Assembly (NCBI GenBank): GCA_963675935.2
Contig: OY780964.2
Location: 62,001 to 126,000, forward strand
Reading direction: 5' to 3'
Origin: G963675935 sp963675935
GTDB lineage: Bacteria > Planctomycetota > Planctomycetia > Pirellulales > Thermoguttaceae
Length of the DNA: 64,000 bases
The translations under genes and the position numbers were made by a program. Under the pieces are notes generated by a model that saw only the letters and a program-made list of their open reading frames with translations, was not told the DNA's origin and made no database searches. Positions 33,822 to 42,200 of this stretch are shown one piece after another; the first letter of the stretch is position 1, and each line of letters opens with the position of its first letter.

Positions 33822-34052
33822 ATGACATTAGCTGCCAGCGCAACGGTAATCAAAATGGTCGATTCCTTGCCCGAGGCCGTGCAGGAACGCGTGGTGGAAC
33901 ACATGCAGGAGTACATCGCCGACCTTCGGGATGAGATGAAGTGGAACGAGTCGTTCGCAAAATCGCAAGATAAACTCGTTGCCGCGGCACAAAAAGCCAG
34001 GGCGGAGATCGCCCGCGGATTGGCGGCGTCTCTCGATCCCGAGCAGCTGTGA
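33822..34052 (+). CDS. Probable antitoxin
   Basis: 76 residues, mostly helical and charged (LPEAVQERVVEHMQEYIADL, then RDEMKWNESFAKSQ), resembling small antitoxins that precede RelE/ParE-type toxins. Its TGA overlaps the GTG start of the next ORF (34049-34052), the coupling expected of a toxin-antitoxin operon. Confidence 0.75.
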   Translation: MTLAASATVIKMVDSLPEAVQERVVEHMQEYIADLRDEMKWNESFAKSQDKLVAAAQKARAEIARGLAASLDPEQL

Positions 34053-34312
34053 AGTCGCTGGCCCTGCCTTCTTTTTGGGATGCCTACCATCGCCTGGATG
34101 CGTCGCTTCGGCTCCAGGTCGAAAAAGCTTATCGCCTTTGGCGCGAGAATCCATTCCATCCCTCATTGCGGTTCAAGTGCATCAACCGCGAGGAAAACAT
34201 TTGGTCCGTGCGAGTGACGCAGGGTTATCGGGTAGTCGGCGTTGTTGACGGCGATACGACAACTTGGTTTTGGATCGGCGGCCACGACGAGTACGAGCGT
34301 TTTTTCGGGTGA
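34049..34312 (+). CDS. RelE/ParE-superfamily toxin
   Basis: 87 residues starting with GTG at 34049. The pattern FWDAYHRLDASLRLQVEKAY, FHPSLRFKCI, WSVRVTQGYRVVGVVDG and WFWIGGHDEYERFF matches the compact RelE/ParE/HigB fold, with the basic and aromatic C-terminal residues expected for mRNA interferases of this group. It lies in the inverted IS-flanked segment, next to copy B. Confidence 0.82.
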   Translation: MKSLALPSFWDAYHRLDASLRLQVEKAYRLWRENPFHPSLRFKCINREENIWSVRVTQGYRVVGVVDGDTTTWFWIGGHDEYERFFG

Positions 34313-34324
34313 TGGAAAGGCCGC

Positions 34325-34407
34325 GTAGGGTGGGACAAGCTAGCGCAGTCCCACCAGATGTTGTTTTTCGGTCTTTGGTGGGACTGCGCAAGCTTGTCCC
34401 ACCCTAC
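34325..34407. repeat. Dispersed palindrome, family G (copy 1)
   Basis: Arms GTAGGGTGGGACAAGCTAGC and complement GCGCAAGCTTGTCCCACCCT, with a short centre. A degenerate, interrupted copy makes up the outer layer of the block at 47452-47808. Confidence 0.85.
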
Positions 34408-34447
34408 AGTGAAGAACCGAGGGTGCAAGTTGCACTTTGCGTATTGT

Positions 34448-35761
34448 TTATCCGGCGGTCTGGTAGTGGCGTTGGCCGGTGGCTTGGGTTTGGCGATCCT
34501 GCCAAAAGGTGGTTAGCGGCTGGGTGTCGCTGAGGTAGTCGGCGGTCAGTTGCAACAACGCATCCGCTCCTCCACTCGACCAAAACTTTTCCGTGCCCTT
34601 CACACGACGGTTGATTTGCTTGATCGTCGATTCGATGTGGCTGCTGGTGATCGGAAGCCCTTCCCGGCGATATTCGTCATAGTGCATCCTCGATCTTTGG
34701 TTCTCCAGATAACACAACGCATCCGCCACCTTGTTGCGCGGCGAATCTTCGGCCTCGTTTTTCTCCGGCAGTCCCAACGCCCGCTGACGTTCTTGCAACG
34801 CTGCAATCACCAACTCCACCTGACCGCTCCACAACCATTGCGCCCAACGGCAGTATTCCGGCCACGCTTCTTCCATCGTGCGGCCGGCCATCGCGCCGGC
34901 GAACACGTAACACAACGCATGGATGAAATCCACGATCGGCGTGAAATGTGAAAAGTATCGCCGCCACACCGACCAATTTGTTTCCGATCCATCGCCCACG
35001 AACGCCTTGCGGCTCGCCGCCATGAAGCCGCGCTCCCACGCCGCCGACGCCAACTGCTTGCCGAACGCCTCGATGGACTCGCGCGTCGCCACCACGCTCC
35101 GCACCAATATCTCCGGCTGACCTCGACGCTTTTCAGACGCCGACGGCTTGTCCGATTCCTCCTTGGCAGGCGAATCGCCAACCGCAGAAAAACCCTTGAT
35201 TTCACGAGATATTTTGCCCATTCGACGCGGATCGACGAAAATCTTCGGAATCGCCGGGCAAGGATCGGACGCGAAGGTTTCGCTCGTCATCGACAACAAG
35301 CAGCCCACTTTCGTCTCGCGCCAAAATCGCCCCTTCCGCGATTCTTCTTCTTTCTTCGGAGACAATTCTTCGTTGCGATTGCGAATCTGGATGCGTCCGC
35401 CGTCCATTTCAACGCACGCCACGCACGGAACTTGCTCGCGCGGACTGTCTTGTTGCTCGGGCAACGGCAACGCCTCCCACGCCGCTTCCGCCGCCTTCCG
35501 TTGGGCCACTCGCTCTTGACCGATCCGCTTGGTGGCCCGCATGATCCGTTGATCGGAAATGTCCAACTCGGCTTCTTCTTTCAAGTCCTTGCTGGCCTGC
35601 TGAAAACTGCTGGCGTGACTGCCCGCATAAACCATCTTGCGGAGCACTGCCGGAGAAACCGTGTCATCAGGTCTGATGCCCAAGGTTTGGGAGTGAGGGA
35701 AAAAAAGCCTTGCGGCACCGCTTGCAATGACCGTAGGATTCTTGCCAGACGGCTTCTCCAC
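34448..35761 (-). CDS. ISKra4-like transposase, catalytic ORF (copy B)
   Basis: The 437-residue frame is identical in translation to that of copy A (Asp in VEMDGGRI, Asp in FVGDGSETNW, Glu in HIESTIKQIN). The few base differences between copies are silent in this ORF. It is probably functional if the T7 slippage site works. Confidence 0.9.
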   Translation of the reverse strand: MEKPSGKNPTVIASGAARLFFPHSQTLGIRPDDTVSPAVLRKMVYAGSHASSFQQASKDLKEEAELDISDQRIMRATKRIGQERVAQRKAAEAAWEALPLPEQQDSPREQVPCVACVEMDGGRIQIRNRNEELSPKKEEESRKGRFWRETKVGCLLSMTSETFASDPCPAIPKIFVDPRRMGKISREIKGFSAVGDSPAKEESDKPSASEKRRGQPEILVRSVVATRESIEAFGKQLASAAWERGFMAASRKAFVGDGSETNWSVWRRYFSHFTPIVDFIHALCYVFAGAMAGRTMEEAWPEYCRWAQWLWSGQVELVIAALQERQRALGLPEKNEAEDSPRNKVADALCYLENQRSRMHYDEYRREGLPITSSHIESTIKQINRRVKGTEKFWSSGGADALLQLTADYLSDTQPLTTFWQDRQTQATGQRHYQTAG

Positions 35762-36038
35762 GTTTGGCTTGGAGAAGCCGTCCGGCGATTTCTTCTAGGG
35801 GTATGGGCTCCCCGCATCCGCTGCACTTGCCAGCCGCGTGACCGGCCGCCTCCGCCTGCTTTTGCAACGCCTCGGAAAGCAGCACGCAAGCAATGGCGTC
35901 GCCGACTTCCCCGGTCTCGTCTTCCATCTCGGCAAACGTCGTTCCCCAGGCCGGCGCACCGTTTGGCCCCCACATTTCCTGCCGCAATTCGGCCGTCATC
36001 CCCGTGATTCGTTCTCGTAATGCTTCGCTAATGGCCAT
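35667..36038 (-). CDS. IS protein, N-terminal zinc-finger ORF (copy B)
   Basis: 123 residues, the same as the copy A ORF, with CSGCGEPIP and CKRCRKAFFP zinc ligands. It overlaps the catalytic ORF across the T7 run. Confidence 0.8.
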   Translation of the reverse strand: MAISEALRERITGMTAELRQEMWGPNGAPAWGTTFAEMEDETGEVGDAIACVLLSEALQKQAEAAGHAAGKCSGCGEPIPLEEIAGRLLQAKRGEAVWQESYGHCKRCRKAFFPSLPNLGHQT

Positions 36039-36242
36039 CCCTGGCTACCTCCTTTACCTAAAGTTATGTCGCTTGGCCTCCCACCAAGCAAAACTTCCCC
36101 CCTTCTGTTTACCACGTCATGGCAGATTTACAAAGTGCAACTTGCACCCTTAGGACTTCACGATATTGCATCCCCCTTGATGCAAGAATAGAATGACGTC
36201 ACCAGCCAGATTTGCTATTGGCTAAAATGAGGGGAGAACCGA

Positions 36243-36482
36243 ATGGATGACAACACGGGAAAAATCGCATCGCGAATCGCGCGGAGAAAGATGCCCTCGC
36301 GTCAGATCCAAATTTTGCGTCTTCTGGCGAAGGTCATGCTTGGCGTTTGCGCGTTCTTCTATATTATCGGAACGGATAGTATGAAGGGAAAGGCCATCCT
36401 GGGTTTTTTCTCCATACTCATGGTTTTCGGCATTTCCTACTTGATTCCCTATGATCGGGACAGCAGCGATCTTGAGTCGTAG
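36243..36482 (+). CDS. Small membrane protein, unknown function
   Basis: 79 residues beginning MDDNTGKIASRIARRKMPSR, preceded by GAGGGGAG. Two hydrophobic segments follow (LLAKVMLGVCAFFYIIGTD and KAILGFFSILMVFGISYLI), giving a two-TM hairpin with a short acidic tail. No family is recognised. It sits alone between IS copy B and the isochorismatase gene. Base composition is lower in G+C than the surroundings. Confidence 0.55.
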   Translation: MDDNTGKIASRIARRKMPSRQIQILRLLAKVMLGVCAFFYIIGTDSMKGKAILGFFSILMVFGISYLIPYDRDSSDLES

Positions 36483-36530
36483 GTGAAGACGCATTGAATC
36501 CCGAGCAACATCATAAGGCATCAATTAGTA

Positions 36531-37130
36531 ATGAACGAACATTCTACTTTGCCGCGCAGCCACGAACTCATGTTGCGCGACGACACCGCGCTGGTGGTTG
36601 TCGATGTCCAGGAAAAAATCGTCACCGCCGTGACCGACGGCCCGAAAGTCGCGTGGAACGTGCGACGATTGATCGACGCCGCCCGGACGCTCGGGCTGCC
36701 GATCGTCGCGACCGAACAGTATCCCCAAGGTCTCGGGCCGACCGTGCCGGAGTTGGCCGAGCGGCTTGGCCCTGCGCCGTCGAAGCTCACGTTCAGCGTC
36801 GGCGGCTGCCCGGAGGTTTTTCGTTCACTTGGAGAACTGCGCGATCGCGGCGTGTGCAAAATTCTCGTCTGCGGCGTCGAGGCCCACGTGTGCGTCGCCC
36901 AAACGGCGTTCGATCTGCTGGCCGACGGTTGGCGGGTGTACGTGGCGGCCGACGCGGTTGGCTCGCGTTTCGAGATCGACCTCGGCACGGCGCTGCGTCG
37001 GATGGATTCGGCCGGCGCGACGCTAACGACGGTTGAAGCGGCGATGTTCGAGTGGTGTGCGACGGCCGCCGCGCCGGAATTCAAGGCAATCAGCCGGCTG
37101 GCTCGCGAGCGGTTCGAGACTCTGAATTAG
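36531..37130 (+). CDS. Isochorismatase-family cysteine hydrolase
   Basis: 199-residue hydrolase of the isochorismatase/YcaC superfamily. The Asp of the triad is in ALVVVDVQEKIV near residue 24, and the catalytic Cys is in VCGVEAHVCVAQTAFDLL near residue 117. A conserved Lys is expected between them, with KLTFSVGG as the likely site. The substrate cannot be read from sequence; family members hydrolyse amides or esters of small metabolites. The gene is isolated. Its end is followed by a short array of AACCGCTTGCGGTTTCGC repeats. Confidence 0.9.
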   Translation: MNEHSTLPRSHELMLRDDTALVVVDVQEKIVTAVTDGPKVAWNVRRLIDAARTLGLPIVATEQYPQGLGPTVPELAERLGPAPSKLTFSVGGCPEVFRSLGELRDRGVCKILVCGVEAHVCVAQTAFDLLADGWRVYVAADAVGSRFEIDLGTALRRMDSAGATLTTVEAAMFEWCATAAAPEFKAISRLARERFETLN

Positions 37131-37131
37131 C

Positions 37132-37199
37132 CGCTTGCGGCTTCGCATTTTAGATTAACCGCTTGCGGTTTCGCATTTCGGACAACCGCTTACGGTTTC
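37132..37199. repeat. Short palindromic tandem repeats, family H
   Basis: Three units of AACCGCTTGCGGTTTCGCAT or close variants in tandem, overlapping the end of the next minus-strand gene. Single units appear near gene ends at 30377-30398, 45649-45672 and about 51564-51582. Confidence 0.75.
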
Positions 37200-38794
37200 G
37201 TCCGATTGGGATACCGCGAGCGCTGGCGGTTCGCCGCGTTGGTTTTAGTATTGGCGTTTTTCGCGCCGGGTTTTTTGGCAAACGCCGGCGAGTCCAGCTC
37301 CGGCATCAGCGATTCGGCCTCGAAGCCGGCGCGGGCGGCATCCTGCCAATATCGCTTGGCCAGCGTGCGATCGCCCTCGGGATCGACCGCCATGAACGTG
37401 CCGATGACGGCCTTCGAGCCGGCGTCTTTGCCGAAGCTCTGCTGCACGATCGTCGTAATCAACGCCGGGGGCAGAGTAGTGGCCTTGAAGCGATGGATGC
37501 GTCCCTCGGCCTTCACCGAAAGATAGTCGTTGGCGCTTTCGATCACGACGATCCGCGTGTCGGCCAAGGCGATTTCCTCGAGCGGCTGGAGCTTGGCCAT
37601 CGACGAGCGGATACCGTTCCAAAATTGGTCCAGATAGCCCAGCATGGTTTCGAGTCGCTTCGTCTGGGCGGCGTCTTGCTCGGTTTGGGTGTTCGCTTCG
37701 GCGTTTTTCAGAAAACGCTTGGCTGCGGCCAGATCGCGAGAGGCCATCGCGGTTCGAGCGCTATCGGCAGCCTTGGTGAAAGCGGCCGATTTTGTGGCAT
37801 CGACCGGCCGGCCGGGTTTTTCCGGTTTGGCCTCGTCCTTATCGGGCTTTGCCTCCGGCGAGGTTTGGGCATCTTGCTCCACGGCCGTCTCTTTCGTTTC
37901 TTCTTCCTTGGCGTCAACGCGGACAACGGTCTCCGCGCCTTCCCGTCGAACATTGACGACGTTCCCTTCGCCCTCGGAGACAACATCGACAGCCGTTCCG
38001 TCGCCCTCGGAGCGAAGATTGATGATCGCGCGGCCACCGACGCGGCGTGCGTCGTCAACGTCGCGAGGTTTTGTCGAGTGGACATTGTCGGCGCTGGTTT
38101 TGTCCTTCGAGGAAGGAACCGCGGGAGCGACGGCGACCGCTTCATTCGGGCGTGGAGACGATGACATCAAGCCGCCGCGCTGGTAGAGGGCGAAGCTCAG
38201 CAGCCCGGCCAGCCCGAGAACCAACACCAACAGCCCGACGATGACCGGCCCGGTCCAGGAGGCCGTCGGCTGGCGTGATGGTGACTGGTTCAGATTTTCG
38301 GCCGTCCATTTTGGGGCGTTCTCGGAAAAATTCTTTTTCTCGCCGAAAAAAGGAACGGCCGCCGGACTGACAGGACTTTCCGCTGAACCCGAAGGGGGCG
38401 GGGCGATGTTTTCGGGCGACCATTTCTTGGGAGTGATCTCGGCGAAATTGGTTTTCTCGCCGAAAAATGGACCAGTCCCCGGCCGATCCGATTTGGCGAG
38501 TTGGGCGTCGTAGGCCGCTTTGCTCGCCTTGTCGAGCAGACAGGTTTTCGCCTCGCCGAGTTGGTCGAGCAGCAGACTCCAATCGGCCAGATGGACGCCC
38601 GGCCTGATGCGGCGGATTCGAGCCATCGCAGCGTCGGCGGCTGGCCCAATTCGTTCGGCGTCCGGCTCGAACGGTTCAAGGCCCAGCAGGCGGTAGTGGT
38701 CGGGCGTCTCGCCGCGCAGGGTTTCGACGCCAAGCCATTCACGATACGGATTGAACAAATCGGCCACGTTCGCCCTCGTTTCCAAAACAGGCAT
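37190..38794 (-). CDS. Planctomycete-type membrane protein with DnaJ-like N-terminus
   Basis: 534 residues. The start (NVADLFNPYREWLGVETLRG, then DHYRLLGLEPFEPD) resembles the divergent J-domain-like modules common in planctomycete proteins, but an HPD motif is not seen. An imperfect duplication follows (PFFGEKTNFAEITPKKW and PFFGEKKNFSENAPKW, residues about 108-168). One TM helix is at about residues 178-200 (VIVGLLVLVLGLAGLLSFAL). A charged, low-complexity Glu/Lys/Pro linker (residues 290-330) leads to a C-terminal helical domain. A scaffold or stress-sensing role is only a guess. Confidence 0.75.
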   Translation of the reverse strand: MPVLETRANVADLFNPYREWLGVETLRGETPDHYRLLGLEPFEPDAERIGPAADAAMARIRRIRPGVHLADWSLLLDQLGEAKTCLLDKASKAAYDAQLAKSDRPGTGPFFGEKTNFAEITPKKWSPENIAPPPSGSAESPVSPAAVPFFGEKKNFSENAPKWTAENLNQSPSRQPTASWTGPVIVGLLVLVLGLAGLLSFALYQRGGLMSSSPRPNEAVAVAPAVPSSKDKTSADNVHSTKPRDVDDARRVGGRAIINLRSEGDGTAVDVVSEGEGNVVNVRREGAETVVRVDAKEEETKETAVEQDAQTSPEAKPDKDEAKPEKPGRPVDATKSAAFTKAADSARTAMASRDLAAAKRFLKNAEANTQTEQDAAQTKRLETMLGYLDQFWNGIRSSMAKLQPLEEIALADTRIVVIESANDYLSVKAEGRIHRFKATTLPPALITTIVQQSFGKDAGSKAVIGTFMAVDPEGDRTLAKRYWQDAARAGFEAESLMPELDSPAFAKKPGAKNANTKTNAANRQRSRYPNRTKP

Positions 38795-38875
38795 AAATTA
38801 AGGCTACTCCAAATGAAGGGGGTGTGCAACCAAGAGAACTGCATGGTCGCATTTTGGTGATAGATGGGAAAAACC

Positions 38876-38961
38876 GTCATTCTGAGCGTAGCGAAGAATC
38901 TCATTGGTCCGAGGAAACTTACGCTTTTGCCACGGAGATTCTTCGCTGCGCTCAGAATGAC
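38876..38961. repeat. Dispersed repeat, family C (copy 3)
   Basis: Core arms GTCATTCTGAGCGTAGCG and complement, with extended flanks shared with the copies at 45696 and 55213 (GGAAAAACC before; GGTTTCCTGGACTTTGCAG after). The rest of the 38795-39294 gap has no recognisable gene. Confidence 0.87.
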
Positions 38962-39181
38962 GGTTTCCTGGACTTTGCAGTCCTCCTGGGTGTGCAACGG
39001 AGCGTTGGACGCGGCCCTCGGGATATTCGTTCCCGGCGGGGGCGATTATTGCATCGAATCCCGTCGCGACGGGGGGGATGGCGTCCGCAATCCAACTCGA
39101 TATGATGGGCGGCGGAACTATCGGCCCGTGTGCGTCGTCGTATGGTTGGTTAGCGGCGAAGTGGTGAGTCGTGCGACGGAA

Positions 39182-39259
39182 GTTTAGCCGGCGAGCTTGC
39201 TCGCCGCGTGGAGCGATCTTCCGACCAAACACGCGGCGGGCAAGTCCGCCGGCTAAACG
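39182..39259. repeat. Dispersed palindrome, family A (copy 5)
   Basis: Arms GTTTAGCCGGCGAGCTTG and GGGCAAGTCCGCCGGCTAAACG, the second read around its axis, 35 bp before the alpha-2-macroglobulin gene. Confidence 0.88.
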
Positions 39260-39294
39260 AGAACGGTATTGTGGGCTTTTCAGGAGCATAAACG

Positions 39295-42200
39295 ATGAAA
39301 GCGACCGGATGGTTTTCGTTGGGGTTCTTGGGCATGGCCGTCGCGATGACGGCTGGCGGTTGGGCATTCTCCACCTCGGTCGCGGCGCCGTCCGGCGGCA
39401 ACGAAAGGGCACAAATGCAAGAACTCATGCGGCAGGGAAATTATAAGGACGCCTACGACGGATTTCACAAACTGATCCTTGATCCGCAAGCCGATCCAGG
39501 TCAGGTGGGCGGTGATCTCTCGCTGGCCGTCGATTGCTTGCGATCTCTCAATCGAGTCAAGGAGACCGACGCCCTCCTAGAAGATGCCGTCAAGGTTCAC
39601 AAGGACAACTGGCTGCTGCTCTGGAGCGCTGCGAGACACTACATGATGAGTGTTCCGCATCAAGGATTTATCGTGGCCGGCCGATTCGAGCGCGACGGTC
39701 ATCGCGGTGGCGGAAAGATGGTCAACGCCGCCGAGCGCGACCGCGTCCGGGCGCTGCAACTGATGAACCAGGCTTTGCCTCTCGCCTTGAAAGACGACAA
39801 CCACGCCCAAGTGGGTGAATTTCTGCAATCGCTGGCCCAAATGTTGTTGAACAACCGTGGCTATAACGAATCGTGGCGGCTGCAATACCTGACCGACTTG
39901 AACGCGCTGCCCGACTACGAAGAGGGCTGGGGTTGGGGCAGACGCGGCCAACAAACGCCCGGCGCTCCGGTTGATGCCGACGGCCGGCCCGTGTTTTACG
40001 CCGTGCCGAAAAGTTTCGAGGCGGCCGAAAACGACGGCCAGCGCTGGCGGTGGTGCTTGCAGCAGACCGTCGAGATGAACCCGCAAATGAAAAATGCGAT
40101 TCGTATGCAATTCGCCGAGTTTTTGCAAAACCAATTCGGCGTGCAGACGATGGCCCAAGCGGGCTGGCGGTTCGGGCGGATGGACACCGACGACACGAAG
40201 GAAGACGAAAGCGGCACGTATGCCCTGCACACGCTCAAGGAAAACGAGACGATCGCCCGCTTGGCCACGGGAATCAAGCGGTTCGACCTGCCTGACGAAT
40301 TCAACTACATCAAGATTTACCAGCAGATCGCCGACGATCCTCGGGCGGACAACCGAATCGAGGCGAGACAATTGCTTGCGAGCGTTTTCGAGAACCGCCG
40401 GCAATATCCCCACGCGGCGGAGTGCTGGGCTATGCTGATTAAGTCGTTTCACAATGATTCGCGGAGAGGCGATTGGCTATCTCACCTCGACCAGATCGTC
40501 GGCAATTGGGGCCGCTTCGAGCCGGCGCAATCGCAAGCGGACGATAAAGGGGCAACGGTCGAGTATCGCTTCCGCAACGGTAAAAATGTCGAGTTCACCG
40601 CCCAGGAGATCAAGGTCGAAAAACTTTTGGACGACGTGAAGACGTTCATCAAGTCGCGCCCAAAAAATCTCGATTGGCAGAAGATCAATATCCAAGACAT
40701 CGGCCATCGGCTGGTCGTGCAGAACGAGACGCAATATCTCGGCGGCGAGGTTGCCCGGTGGCAAATGCCCTTGACCCCGCGAGAAAACCATTTCGACCGC
40801 CGCGTGACCGTCGCGACGCCGCTGAAAACGCCGGGGGCTTATCTCGTCACGGCAAAGATGAAAGACGGCAACACGTCGAAAATCATCGTCTGGATCGACG
40901 ACACCGCGATTGTCAAAAAACCACTCGACGGAAAAACGTTTTATTACGTGGCCGACGCCGCCAGCGGCAAGCCGGTTGCGAAGGCGAATGTCGAATTCTT
41001 CGGCTGGCAGCAAAAATACTACGACAAGCCGCCGCGGCATGAAGTCATCACCCGGCAGTTCGCCGAATCGACCGACGCCGATGGGCAGTTGATCGTCGAT
41101 CCCAAGGAACAGGAGCAGAACTATCAGTGGCTCATCACCGCGCGGACGCCGGAGGGCCGGTTCGCCTATCTCGGTTTCACCGGCGTGTGGTATGGCAATT
41201 GGTACGACGCCGAGTACAACGCTACGAAAGTCTTTACAATCACCGACCGGCCGGTCTATCGGCCCGGACAGAAGGCGAAGTACAAGTTCTGGGTGCGCCA
41301 TGCCAAGTATGACATGGAAGACGCTTCCGATTTCGCAGGCCGCGAGTTTAATGTCGTTCTTCGCAATCCCAAGGGCGAAGAAAAGCCATTGGGAAGCGTG
41401 AAGGCCGACGCCTACGGCGGCATCGAGGGCGAATATGCCATTCCCGCCGACGCCACCTTGGGCGTCTATTCGCTGAGCATTTCCAATATCGACCAATATC
41501 AATACGGCGGCAACACGTTCCGCGTCGAGGAGTACAAAAAGCCGGAGTATGAAGTTACGGTCGATGCCCCCGAAAAGCCCGTCATGCTCGGCGACAAAAT
41601 CACCGCCACGATCAAGGCCAAGTATTACTTCGGCTCGCCGGTCACGAAGGCCAAGGTGAAATACAAGATCACCCGCGACACGTACGACGACCGTTGGTAT
41701 CCCTGCGGACCCTGGGATTGGCTCTATGGCCCCGGCTACTGGTGGTACGGCTACGATTACACGTGGTATCCCGGCTGGCGCGACTGGGGTTGTCGGCGGC
41801 CGATGCCGTTCTGGTGGCCGACGCGCCATAATCCGCCGGAATTGATCGCCGACCGCGAGGTAGAAATCGGGCCCGACGGCACGCTGAAAGTCGAGATCGA
41901 CACCGCCGTAGCGAAGGCGATTCACCCCGACTGCGACCATAGCTACACGATTACCGCCGAGGTGATCGACGCCTCGCGCCGCACGATCGTCGGCACAGGC
42001 AAAGTGCTTGTTGCAAGAAAGCCGTTCACGGTCACGGCCTGGCTCGATCGCGGCTACTATCGCACCGGCGACACGATCCATGCGCATCTTTCCGCCCGGA
42101 CGCTCGACGGCCGTCCCGTCGAGGGCACGGGCAAGCTGCAACTCTTGAAGATCAGCTACAAGGACGGCAAGCCGGTCGAAACGCCGGTCGGCGCGTGGGA

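Larger units (their letters stand above)
34421..36149 (-). mobile_element. ISKra4-like insertion sequence, copy B (inverted)
   Basis: 1729 bp, same 19-bp ends as copy A (34421-34439 and 36131-36149), reading on the minus strand. Flanks are AAGAACCGA (34412-34420) and TTAGGACTT (36150-36158). These are the reverse complements of the left and right flanks of copy A respectively. Confidence 0.93.
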
